Origin: Daucus carota subsp. sativus
Lineage: Eukaryota > Streptophyta > Magnoliopsida > Apiales > Apiaceae
Assembly: GCF_001625215.2 (NCBI RefSeq)
Contig: NC_030389.2
Location: 37,375,454 to 37,439,453, forward strand
Length of the DNA stretch: 64,000 bases
Direction of reading: 5' to 3'
Shown: positions 51,331 through 62,526 of the stretch, piece by piece
Position numbering within the stretch: position 1 is the first letter of the stretch
How the letters are laid out: each line of letters starts with the position of its first letter
Position numbers and translations under genes: made by a program
The notes under the pieces: generated by a model
Database searches by the model: none
Told to the model about the DNA's origin: nothing
Seen by the model: only the letters and a program-made list of their open reading frames with translations

Positions 51331-52349
51331 AAGGTGAGCTACTACGAAGAAACTCCTACTGAGATGACCTTGTTTTCTTGGCAGGTTTTGCATCAGCTCC
51401 TTACTACATTTCTTGAATTTTTCAGATAAATTCAGTGATTCGGGATCTTCATCAAGCGCTGGCACTGGAGGAAGAGGAGTTTGTCAATTTCTGTATCATA
51501 TATAGAAATGGAATAATGTTACATGTTAAACTATTTATAGCAGATGTTAATATAGATACCTACTTCTTCAATGTTTTAATCTTCACTTTCTACCTGTTAT
51601 TGTTTGCCATCTGAGTACTGCATAATATTATTACTTCAACTTTTTATCAATTCTGCATGAACTAAAAATCATATGTCGTTCCATCTACAACGTCGTCTGG
51701 TCTCGGATGTATAACATCCCCTGCAGAACAAGTTACTAATTATATCATTACTCGTTTCTTGGTCGGACTCAGACAGGTCTAGACTAGCCATACCCTGAAT
51801 TGGACTCTGCTAGCAAGATTTCTAAAAATAGTGTAAATTTGAGAAGAATTTCAAGTGATACATATAGTCATTATGCTTGACTGTGTTCATAGGCTTACCA
51901 GCTGGTTGACCATTAGTATGAGAAATTCATGGAGCTAAAGAGAGAGAATTGGAACATGACTATATATAACCAGGCCAATTTTGCATGGACTGTATTCTTG
52001 CAACACGAATACACAGGAGTGACATCCAATACACTCTGTCGTGTTCGATTTATAATACAAACATATTTGTGTTCTGACAACTAACCCTTTCTATAATTAG
52101 CAAAGTTTAGAGAGTCTTGATGTCTGATTATTCTTTTGCTCTGTCAAAATGTGCATAAACAAGAGTGCAATACATAAACACGAAGCGAAGAAACCATTTT
52201 TCTGTTTTTGACTGTCAGATTCTACATAAACAAGAATGCAAAACAAACACACAAGAATGAGATCACCTATCTGTTTCTGATCATCTTTTCGGTTGAGCGT
52301 ATACTTTTAGACGAGGAACATAGGGGACGAGGACTTATTTTTTGGGACA
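51331..52349. other. 3' region of the receptor gene and promoter of CHX
   Basis: No gene or element recognised. The CHX leader probably lies in the last 150 bases. A repeated word AAACAAGA(G/A)TGCAA(T/A)A occurs at about 52157 and 52226. Confidence 0.45.
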
Positions 52350-54950
52350 ATGGGGGGCGGTGGAGATACCTCAGGGAAATGTTACAAGCCTATGGCTGCC
52401 ACATCTAACGGAGCGTTCCAAGATGAGAATCCACTTGATTACGCTCTTCCCCTTGCAATTCTGCAGATATGTCTGGTAGTCATATTTACGAGGGTGCTTG
52501 CTGTGATGTTAAGGCCTCTCAGACAACCTAGAGTCGTCGCAGAGATTATTGTGAGTTATTCAATTTGTTTACCTTACACTAATATCATTAGTAAGTACTA
52601 ATTGCGATGTATCTGTTTCTCTCAATTTAATTTCTAACAAAATTGAAACTGATTGCAGGGAGGTATACTACTTGGTCCATCTGCAGCAGGGAGAAGCGAA
52701 AAATTTCTAGACAGAGTTTTCCCGAAAAAGAGCTTAACAGTTCTAGACACTCTAGCCAACTTAGGCCTCCTATTCTTCCTGTTTCTTGTTGGCCTTGAGC
52801 TTGACATGCGTCAAGTTCGTCGAACAGGCAGCAAGGCCTTGGCCATTGCCATGGCAGGGATAGGCCTCCCTTTTGTCATCGGCATTGGTACCTCATTCAT
52901 TCTACGTTCCAACATATCTGAAGGAGCCAAACATGCTCCTTTTCTTGTCTTCATAGGGGTGTCTTTGTCAATCACAGCCTTTCCTGTTCTTGCTCGAATT
53001 TTAGCTGAGCTAAAATTGTTGACAACTGATGTCGGACGGATTGCAATGTCAGCTGCAGCAGTTAATGATGTTGCTGCCTGGATTCTGCTGGCATTGGCTA
53101 TAGCATTGTCTGGAGATGGATCTCCTATAATAGCTCTTTGGGTTTTGCTCTGTGGCGTTGCATTCGTGGTGGGCGCGTTTGTGATCTTAACGCCTTTCTT
53201 TAGTTTCATTTGTCGTCGAAGTTTGGAGGGGGAGCCAGTGAAGGAGTTGTATATATGCATGACATTGGTGGTAGTTTTGGCCTGTAGCTTTGCGACAGAT
53301 ACCATAGGAATTCATGCATTATTTGGGGCTTTCGTGGTTGGAATTGTGGTCCCGAAAGATGGTCCTTTTGCAGGGGTTCTGATAGAGAAGATTGAGGACA
53401 TTGTAGCCAGCCTTCTGCTTCCACTGTATTTCGTGTCAAGTGGCTTGAAAACAAATGTGGCGACGATAAGTGGAGGAACGTCATGGGCGATGCTAGTCCT
53501 TGTTATCTTTACTGCTTGTTTCGGCAAGATTGTTGGGACAGTAGCAGTGTCACTTGCCTTCAAGGTGCCCTTTCGCGAGGCCCTTGCAGTCGGATTCCTC
53601 ATGAACACAAAGGGATTGGTTGAGTTGATTGTTCTCAACATTGGAAAGGATCGAAAGGTACATACACTTATTAATTAGCCCTCTTGAAATGATGCTGCCA
53701 TTCTTTTGTATTAAGCATTTGTGTTATGATTGCAGGTGCTGAATGATGAAACATTTGCAGTTTTAGTCCTTATGGCCCTGTTTACTACCTTCATAACGAC
53801 TCCGATTGTGATGGCTGTGTATCATCCAGCTAGAAAGATAGCACCATACAAGGACAGGACCATTCAAAGGAAGAATCTTGACACAGAACTCCGCGTGTTA
53901 ACCTGCTTCCACAGTAGCCGGAACATTCCCACTATCATAAATCTGATTGAGTCTTCTCGCGGGACTAGGCGTAAGGGGCGTCTTTGTGTATATGCTATGC
54001 ACCTAATGGAATTATCAGAACGGTCCTCAGCCATCTCAATGGTCCATAAGGCAAGAAATAATGGTCTTCCCACCTGGAACAAGAAGGCTGATGAAAAAGA
54101 TACAATGGTCATTGCCTTTGAGACCTACCGCCAACTCAGCAGTGTCGTTGTCCGCCCTATGACAGCCATTTCAGAACTTTACAACATTGATGAGGACATC
54201 TGCGCAAGTGCTTCACAGAAGCGGGCTGCAATGATTATACTCCCATTCCATAAACACCAACGTGTCGATGGTGTGATGGAGTCGCTAGGCCACTCGTTAC
54301 ATCAAGTAAATCAAAGAGTCCTTCGTCGTGCTCCTTGTTCAGTTGGCATTTTAGTTGACAGAGGATTAGGAGGCACAACTCAAGTCACAGCTAGTGATAT
54401 CTCCTTCACAATTGGGGTACCATTTTTCGGGGGTAAAGATGATAATGAGGCACTTGCTTATGGTGCAAGGATGGCTGAGCATCCGGGGATTTCACTCACA
54501 ATTGTAAGGTTTGTGACTTCACCAGAAACAACAATGAGGAAAGTCTGTGGATTAGACGATGGCGGGTCTAAGCATCCAACTCCAAAATCTGACAGCAACA
54601 CTATTGAGAGCACTGATGATCTCCTCTCTGAGGTCAAAACCAGGAACGCGGCTACTGTGTATGAAGAGAAGATGGTAGCAAGTAAAGAAGATATAATCAC
54701 CGCTTTAAAAGATATGAACACGTACAATTTGTTGCTAGTCGGAAGACTCCCACTAGATCTACCTAATAAGTTAGTCAAATCCAGTGACTGTCCAGAACTT
54801 GGACCAATTGGGAGCTTCATGGCTTCTCCTGGATTTTCCTCCACCACCACCTCAGTGCTGGTAGTTCAGCAATATGATCAATTTACAACGCCTCAACTTG
54901 TGGCTGAGGACGATGGTCAATTGCCTGAGATGCCAGATACACCAGTCTAA
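52350..54950 (+). CDS. Cation/H+ antiporter, CHX18/19-like
   Basis: Three exons, 52350-52550, 52659-53657 and 53736-54950, all in phase 0, give 804 residues. The N-terminal half is the CPA2 exchanger domain with about 12 membrane segments: [20 protein letters not shown] across the first junction, [20 protein letters not shown], and the ion-site pair in [16 protein letters not shown] (Asn-Asp). From about residue 430 on comes the soluble tail with two USP-like halves (AIILPFHKH-type motif as [39 protein letters not shown]). Arabidopsis CHX17-20 proteins move K+ and protons in prevacuolar, endosomal and plasma membranes, affecting pH and K+ balance (family knowledge). The frame is intact and the intron places fit the family. 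Confidence 0.95.
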
Positions 54951-55575
54951 TATCCTACTCGGAGGATGTTAAATAATTGAACATCTCATTCAACTATGTT
55001 AGAACCCTCGCGCTTCCTGCTTTCTCACTCACACTTCTAGTATAAATTGGCTACTGCTCGTGATACAAAATTTGTCAGGGAACCTAGTCGATGGAGGTAT
55101 ACAGGACTAACTGGATTCAGAGGCTCCGCGACCTAGGTGTAAAAAATAGAAATAACAAGACATCCAACCACTTCAGCCACATTTTCACAATTCATTACTC
55201 ATAACCCTGACAAACTTGTACAATGAACAATGTATGTATGAAATAAAGCACTCTTGTATGAAATCACACGGTTACATCTATGAAGAGATTATCAATAAAC
55301 ATCTGTCTGCAACTGATATATGGCCATTTTACATACCTTCAATTACACAAGTAATCAAGATCAAATGATGAATATGTTATATATAGTAGGCTCAAGTTAT
55401 ACAAGAACTCAATTACAAGTAGTCTTAGATCAAGAAAATAACCAATAAAGGCTGCTTAGCTACCATCTAAGGATCTTAATGACATTGTGCAGCTAATAAT
55501 ATAACACCTCGAAAGGCCAAATCATATGCATCATGTGTATCTATATACTAATAATTTGTTAACTACTAGGCTCGC
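54951..55575. other. Convergent 3' ends of CHX and HYH
   Basis: About 620 bases between the two stop codons. It should hold both 3'UTRs. No element recognised. Confidence 0.5.
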
Positions 55576-57214
55576 TTAACTACTTTCATCAGTTTTAGGC
55601 CGAGTGTTCAGGAGCACCTGTAAGAGATTAAACATAAAAAAGGCTCTTGTTAATTATGCATTTCATTAATCGTATTACTGCAGACTTGCAAGTCTCTTTT
55701 CTGATGTGAATTAAGATAGGGATGTAAAATTGAGTACCTTTCTGAGCATTGTATTTTCGTTTATGAGAGTTGAGATCTTCTCTTCAAGCTTAGAGTTTCT
55801 GTCCTGCAACTCAGTAGCTCTAGACTCAAGATCACTAACATACACCTTCTTCCTTTCTCGGGCTTGTTGAGCTGACACTCTGTTCCTCAGCAACCTTTCG
55901 TCATGCACAATTGATTGAGATAAGTATTCAGTTAATTACTCTTACACAGTACTCCTAATTATATTTCAGAAATTCAAGAACTTAACATGTGTTTCTTGTT
56001 TATGTGTCAATATGTTCGCTTACTCTCAAAAACGACGAATTAAGTGAAGTTTGACACTTTGTTCACTTAAGAACTCTCTTATCAAAGGTACTATATTAGG
56101 AGTAGTGGTTAAAACACAGAGACATAATACTTATGTGCTACTAATAAGTACTATAAGTGAATGAGGTATGCACCTCTTAAGTCTTCTGTGCTCTCTATCG
56201 ACGGGGTTACGACCCCTTCTGCGTTTTCCAGTAGTCTGCTGATCATCTTTATTATTATTACCACTGCCAGCAACATTGCTCTTGTTTTCGGTATTGAAGT
56301 CCTTCTGTTCCATTTTTGCAGCTGCCACTTCTGGAGCTTCAATGTCAGGAACTGTAAACATATCTTCATCGCTTTCTTCTAATTTATACATATTTATAAT
56401 CAAGCAAAATCTTGTATTGATTAGATTTAGGCACAGAAAGGTAACTATTTTACATGAATATATTACCTCAGTTAATCAACTTAAAACATAAATATATATA
56501 ACAAATTTCACAATACTACCTGTTAATTGATCCACTTAACAAAATATATTTCCCTTATCATTCTAGCCTAAATTTGTTTATATAGTGCCTATTAAATGTT
56601 ATCCCACAATCAAATCCTGAAGATCTCAATAGCAAAAAATATGTCACTTTTAGAGTAACAAGTCCTCTCTTCTTTCATACACAGTTCAATTATGACAGAG
56701 ACATGTAATTTCTATTAGAATATAATGTGATCCTGATAAGCCCTCCTCCTAACACCTCGAGAATTTAGTAGAATTGCTCACTTAATTAACAAGCTATTCG
56801 ACCCAAAATTGGGTTTTCGAGGGCGGATAACACTCCTCCTAACACCTCGAGATTTTAGTAAAAATCGGTCAGTTAACAAATTTCACAATGCATTTACTAT
56901 TTTTCAGCAAGGTCCTAGTCTTCTAGAAAGCCAAAAATGAGGTGCTAAAAATTTTCAGACACAAGTATTCCAAAGTACGTGCATGAACATGAGCCACAAG
57001 AACCAAATGCATGTCCCATACGTAAAAAAAACTGCACATTACCAAGTTTACCCTTGCTATGCAGAGGCAGAGGGAAATGAGCTGCGCCAGCATTACTATT
57101 CTTCCAAGAAGACGAAGCCGAGTTAGAAGAGCCGCCAGTGCCACCACCATGCAGATCATAGTTGGCCTTCGATGCACCCGATGTCGACGACGAGGCCGCG
57201 GCTGAGGGGTCCAT
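55576..57214 (-). CDS. HYH: bZIP transcription factor HYH (HY5 homologue)
   Basis: Positive regulator of photomorphogenesis that binds ACGT-core sites and is degraded through COP1 (family knowledge). Four exons, 57043-57214, 56174-56378, 55738-55894 and 55576-55617, fit in phase and give 191 residues. Visible parts: a Ser/Gly-rich N-terminus, the COP1-binding motif [12 protein letters not shown] at the start of exon 2 (acidic run plus VP pair), the basic region ([30 protein letters not shown]), and a Leu zipper ([20 protein letters not shown]). The end [10 protein letters not shown] and the [10 protein letters not shown] stretch resemble HYH rather than HY5, whose tail is Gly-rich. The junction of exons 2 and 3 within LKR-LLRNRV is the place typical for this family. 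The ATG at 57214 gives [10 protein letters not shown]. Confidence 0.93.
56743..56860. repeat. Direct repeat in HYH intron 1
   Basis: CTCCTCCTAACACCTCGAGA followed by (A/T)TTTAGTA occurs at 56743-56770 and 56833-56860, 90 bases apart, with one difference. Confidence 0.85.
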
Positions 57215-57941
57215 CACAGCTAGCTGCTGAGAGGTCTAGTGTTTGTGGGGGTTGGAGAGAATGAGGAGTGGATTTATATGGGAGATATTATGAGGAGAAA
57301 GAGGTGATGAAGAGATATATGAGAAGGGGGGCTGGTGGGTTTTGTACTGCAGAGTAATGTGGGTGGAGGGCTGCACTTTTGTGTAGGGCTTGTTTGGGCA
57401 TTCATATATTGGTCTTGGATTGGACACGTTCATCTTCGTTTAGCCGTTACTCTTTTTTTTCTGTTTTGATTTCGGAGGATATTTTGTGGTATGATATATC
57501 TGGTTCAATAAATGGGACTATGGGAGGGTGGATGATGTTTATTTATTTTATGATTTATGTTACCTACCTGATTATATTTGAAATTTTATTTTCGAATACT
57601 CTTATAAACAAACGATTGATTCTAAATCTGTGATTTTTGGTTACACGTAAATTCTTTTGTTATTTGTGGCACTAACAAACATTATTTATTATGATGTGGA
57701 AAAAAATTAAAAATATTTTTGAGGTAACTATAATTTTTCATATTCTTTTTTGTGAATAAAAATATTAATGTTATATTTGTATTAAAAAAATAAATTTTTA
57801 AAAATAATATTCGTTAGTGTACGGGCAAGCCGGCCAAAAAAATCATACCATTTTTATATCCAACAAAAGTAGTTGTGATTTCTGAATTCTACGATCATAC
57901 TACAAAGTACAAACATGTGAAACAAAACAAAGGATATGATT

Positions 57942-57993
57942 AAGATTCGCATAAATATTCATTTCAAAAAAAAAAAAGATTTGTATGAATATT
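57942..57993 (+). mobile_element. Poly-A micro-insertion, diverged direct repeats
   Basis: AAGATTCGCATAAATATT (57942-57959) and AAGATTTGTATGAATATT (57976-57993) match at 15 of 18. The insert is CATTTC then about 10 A. Confidence 0.5.
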
Positions 57994-58149
57994 TGAACGG
58001 ATACCCTCCTCTATAACCATTGCAAAATACAAACTTGTTTTTAAGTAAATAAATATATTAACAAATAAATATTCACCTAAAAATGAATGTTGTTTTGTCG
58101 CGGTTCCAGAATAGTGAATCTGTATTGCATGCATTTTACAATTTGAGTA

Positions 58150-58262
58150 TCTGTTGATAATCGAGTTGAGCCAGAGTCGAACCCAGAACCTGGGCCAACA
58201 GAGAATAAACCCTTAACCATTTGAGCTATTCAATCGTGCTCGGATTTATACTTCTAAATAAA
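58150..58262 (-). mobile_element. tRNA-derived SINE head
   Basis: Minus strand: TAGCTCAAATGGTTAAGGG (box-A-like) and, about 35 bases on, GGGTTCGACTCTGG (box-B-like). Spacing and order are those of a tRNA promoter, but no cloverleaf can be drawn, so it is not a tRNA gene. Ends and flanking repeats could not be fixed. Confidence 0.5.
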
Positions 58263-58586
58263 ATAAAATGAAAAATAATATTTACAAACATTAAAATGCG
58301 TTATGTGACAGAGAGAGGGGAGTAATTGATCAGAGAGACCCTGCCGCCGGGGATCCAAACTAGAACAACGATGAAATCTCACGGAATATGGAGTGTTTCA
58401 AGAAACCCAGTCAAGTTCAGAATGCAAGTCTCCTTTCTGTCTTCTTACACTATATTATTTCTTTCGAGGATAATTTGTGGGTATTTGATATTGCAGCCCA
58501 ACTGCTGATAATTTTGTTCCAGTTCGTCTTGATATTGAAATTGATGGTCAAAGATTCAGAGATGCTTTTACTTGCAACCCTTCTGG

Positions 58587-58670
58587 TCTCTCTCTCTCTC
58601 TCCCCCTCTATCTCTCTCCCTCTCCCTCTCCCTCCCTCCCTCTCTCTCTCTCTCTCTCCCTCCTTATCTG
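58587..58670. repeat. CT microsatellite in BSH intron 2
   Basis: TCTCTC runs broken by CCCTC and CCCT units, starting directly at the exon 2 donor (58586). Confidence 0.9.
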
Positions 58671-60590
58671 TATAATTATTTGATTTTTTGGATGATTAAT
58701 ATGGTACTATAAGAACTGCTCACATTCCAAGATTTGCTTAAAGAAATTAAATTATCTGTTTTTCAGCATTGTGGCAATACTTTACTATCTGCATGATTTT
58801 GGCTGATGGGGTTGTTTATTTAAGTATACATAATCAAATTACTATGACCAACAAATAGGAAATGTGAAACATGCCATATTGGCTAATGTTTAGTATCAAA
58901 GAGGTGTTGCGGGTTTCATGAGACATTACTGGCAGAAATGTATGGTAGAAAAAGCAAATGCTACAATAGATAATCTTTATGAATGTCGGTTTATAATTCG
59001 TTTGTTTGCCGCGTTATCTATTAGATGGAAACTATGTATGTATCATAAGTCAATGTTGCATACTGATAGATTACAGTATTGATACTGGATAAATTGATAA
59101 TACATCAGAATTGAAAATGTAAAGTTTATTGTGCAACAGAATTGAAAATGAATGTTTCTTTGTTCTCGTTTAACTTCTACTCTTCCTGGGTTCTTCTGGC
59201 ATGAAGTAATTGAAAATTACTGAAACCTTTCCCCTTGACAAGTTCAAGGGTATACTTTAGAAAAACTATGTAACCTTCGAAAAACATCTAATGCAAATAA
59301 CTGATATAATCTTAATAAAAGCTGTGTCCACATCTTTCATTACTCGTGACTCTGAGAAATACTCAATACAATTTACAGAATTTTTCAATTAAAATATTAT
59401 CAGGGGGGCATAGAATATATTAGGATACCCCTTTTCTGTTTATTGATCCTTCTACCAATTCAGCATAGATTACAAAAGGTTCAGGTGCTAGTTTATAAAT
59501 TCACTTACGTTGTGTATTAAAACTTTTCATGCTTCTGTTGTACAATATGAGATGCCTATCATTAGGCCAGTCACCTTTCTATTGCTAGTATCTTCCTTTT
59601 TTAACAATTATTTTAATGAAGCTGGTTCTTGATATTGATAATGCCTACATTGCTTTACCAGCATAGAACATCATATTGTTTGCATTGGTGTTGTATGAAT
59701 ACATTTACTTGTTTATTATGTGACCTATGTCTCACTAAAATATCTTTTATCTTACATAGATACGGATTCAGAGGTGGTGGCGTTTGCAAAAAGAACTGTA
59801 AAAGACTTAAAGCTTCCACCAGCATTTGCAACACAGATTGCTCAATCTATTCAATTAAGCCACCTTTCTTAAAGGTGCTCATATGTCAACTGGTTTCTAC
59901 TGCTATATAGACTTCATTAGTTTCTTTTATAGTTAATTTTAGATTATTATTAAGAGCATCTCTATAATTTGAATAAATGGCATTAACCAATGAAGGTGCA
60001 TATGAGGTAATAATAATATCATTGACTTTGCAGCTTGATACTGTTCGCTGCTCCCTTTGGTAGTAGTCAAATCATGTTTTGATTTAATTATTATAATGTG
60101 TTCCTGACATAGCTAGACCTTCTAAAATTCACACCAATTCTGTAATAGACTGCCTAGATAATTTGTTTTGGCGTATTTTGACTGTGTAAGGACAACTTTA
60201 ATGAAAAGTAGGTATATCTTTCAGTTTTCGGTTTAATGAAGTTAAAAGGGTGGGGGGGAAGTGCAATTTATGGTGTAAATGCAACTCGCGTCAGAAAACC
60301 AGAAGTTGCTGGCCTACCTTGTCTTAGGTCCTAGTTAAGATATTTATGAATGAAGATTGTTTTCATTCTTATGGAACAACTCACAATTATTGTTAACTAT
60401 ACATATTTGTATCCTTGAAAAGTGTAATTGCATAGTAAGTTACTAGAAACAAACTTGTTTCACATTAGTCTTCTATCATGGAAACTGGAACCAAAGGAGA
60501 CCTGAGTATGGGCATGGGCAGTACTGTTATTTATAAGATATACTATGTGAGCTAAATCCTTTGTTACTTTTATCTCAACTTAATCATTCT

Positions 60591-60639
60591 AATCATATTT
60601 GCTGCTTCTGACAAAAAAAACAAATCATATTTTGCTGCT
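60591..60639 (+). mobile_element. Poly-A micro-insertion in a BSH intron
   Basis: AATCATATTTGCTGCT (60591-60606) and AATCATATTTTGCTGCT (60623-60639) differ by one T. The insert is TCTGAC-A8-CA. Confidence 0.55.
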
Positions 60640-60833
60640 AACATAGAATTTTAATTCTGCATTCACAGCTGACGGAATCATATGAAGGGCAAGATATGTA
60701 TACTGGTGAAAAAATTGTTCTTGTCAAGGTTGGCCTCGGTTTTGGCATGTCTTTCTTATGCCTGACTTTTCCATTTGAAATAATTAGGGGGCCACTTGCT
60801 TTATATCCCCTTCATACGGCAGATTGACCTTTA

Positions 60834-61041
60834 TGGCCTGTTTGGGAACATATATTTCATTTGAAATCCTGGATTTGATCAAATGACATGTTTGGATACA
60901 CAAAAAAAGTTGGATTTGAATTTCATTTGAAATCGAGGACATTCAGATACTAGTATAAAACTGAGAATTTGAAATAACACCTCAAATCATGTCATTTGAA
61001 ATCCAAAATTTGAAATGAAATACATGTTCCCAAACGCAGTC
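60834..61041. mobile_element. Tourist-like MITE within a BSH exon
   Basis: 208 bp. Ends TGGCCTGTTTGGGAACATAT and, reversed, GACTGCGTTTGGGAACATGT; long arms rich in ATTTGAAAT. TTA at 60831-60833 is repeated at 61042-61044. A 3-bp TTA/TAA duplication is that of PIF/Harbinger elements. Removing it restores the order of the SNF5 exon IDL-VNH. Confidence 0.88.
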
Positions 61042-62526
61042 TTAAGTGAATCATATGATAATAAAAGATTAGTTCTTCTGGGTACGTTTAAATTATTAAT
61101 TATTGTCTGTCTATACTGTATATGGCTATGCCTTCTATGCTTCTGGTTTCAATTCATCTTGCATCTGTTTAGTGCAACAAGGATTGATTTCTTATAGATC
61201 TCAGGATTTGAACAACTTCGAGAGTGACCCTGAAGAATTTGCGAGAAGCTTTTGCAAAGATGTGGGTATTGATGATCCTGAAGTTGGAGTAAGTCCATTA
61301 AAATGATTTTCCTTTTCATTGTGGCATGTATCTTTGTTTATAGTGATTGTGGCTATATAGTGTTCTTCCTGGTCCCAGATAGGAGCACCGTTTGTGTGTT
61401 ACTGGTAACAAGTATTAATAGTTCCTTTGTGGTTTCCTTGAATGGTTTTACCCTCCTCAAACCCTGCTCTAAGCGGGATATACTGAGTATGTTTGGTTTG
61501 GTCTTATTAAATCTGTAGCAAATGGTTTGAATGAAAACAACATATGAATTTACCCAATGTATATTTTGCATCTTCCGTATGCTCTACTTATTAATTTAAG
61601 TCGACTTATTAATTTTTAAATGTCAGTTCGATTACATTAAGTTAAAACTTCTAATATATTTTTTACCTTTTTTTTTGTTATTGTAATCTCTGTCTCTTCG
61701 AATCTCAGAAAGATACACTTTTATAGAAAAAGTGATATTTGTTTGTTGTTTAGATCAATTTCCTATTTCTTTGGTTCCATTATTGATTCTAGTTAAAAGA
61801 GTCAAATGACCCCATCCTCCCTCATCAGCTCACCATCAACTCTGTTGGTAATGTCGTTATATTATTCTTCTGTTCCTCATGTAAATCTTTGCATCAGGCA
61901 CATGCCTATTGCAATTTTGTGTTGAAGCTTTTCTTTTTATTGTGATATTTCTGCCTGTATCCTCAGTATGTCTCCAACCTGTCTTACAGATTATATTTAC
62001 AGCTGGTCCAATGTTTTGAATTCCTTATACTTTCCCATCCTTTCTCAGATTTTGATGTAGATACTTAAGATTTGCCAAATGACACTTGACTAAAGAGTTC
62101 TTTTTGGCCGGAAATAGCCTTTGCAATTTGGGAACATATTTATAAGGTCAGAATTAATTGAATTTAAGCTAGTTATTACAGTTGTTTAGGTGGAACATGG
62201 TGATAATTTAGTGTTATTCTACCTTTTCTTTCTAATTCTTGCTTTCAGATTGCAGTTCAAAATGTATTCTCGGCAAGGGAAAGTAGAATAAGCACAAAGG
62301 GTCGTAGAGGGTTCGAGCATTCTCTACCCAGGTTTGTATTATGTATTGTGTAGCATGAATGAGTTTCTGTACTTCCTTTTTTCAATATTTTTCCCTATAT
62401 ACAATGACTCTTACATATTATTTTAAAATTTTGGCGACAGTTCTCGCTTTATCCTTATCTCAGTAAGGCTGGTGGCACTGCATTGGATTTAATGAAGTTA
62501 TTTGGTTTCAGATCTACTGTTACTCG

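Larger units (their letters stand above)
57215..58370. other. HYH promoter and spacer before the BSH pseudogene
   Basis: Upstream of HYH are ACGT cores at about 57425 (ACACGTTC) and 57643 (ACACGTAA), the type bound by bZIP factors such as HY5 itself. No TATA could be chosen with confidence. A micro-insertion and a SINE-like head follow. Confidence 0.4.
58371..62526 (+). pseudogene. BSH: SNF5-type chromatin-remodelling subunit BSH, pseudogene copy
   Basis: BSH is the SNF5/INI1 core subunit of plant SWI/SNF complexes (family knowledge). Exons: 58371-58423, 58497-58585, 59760-59854, 60663-60728, 60823-60833 continuing at 61045-61081, 61205-61288, 62249-62331, 62464-62526. They encode VKFR, PTADNFVPVRLDIEIDGQRF, EVVAFAKRTVKDLKLPPAFA, YEGQDMYTGEKIVLVK, DLNNFESDPEEFARSFCKDV, RESRISTKGRRG and DLMKLFGFRS. 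Damage: the donor of exon 3 reads CAA-TTAAGC where GTAAGC is expected; the acceptor of exon 4 reads CTGCAT for CTGCAG; the fifth exon (IDL-VNH-IIKD-FFW) has two stops and a Tourist-like MITE (60834-61041) inside it; the short exon for AIREQLYE was not found; two codons of LTEFRSYEG are missing. Intron 1 has a GC donor. The C-terminal exon after STVTR was not found before the window ends. Confidence 0.85.

Noticed and set aside
58150-58262. A tRNA gene
   Set aside because: Box-A- and box-B-like words are present, but no acceptor stem or anticodon arm can be formed; a SINE head fits better.
61370-61410. Missing BSH exon (AIREQLYE) at a CCCAG acceptor-like site
   Set aside because: The frame gives IGAPFVCYW and then a stop; similarity is too weak to claim.
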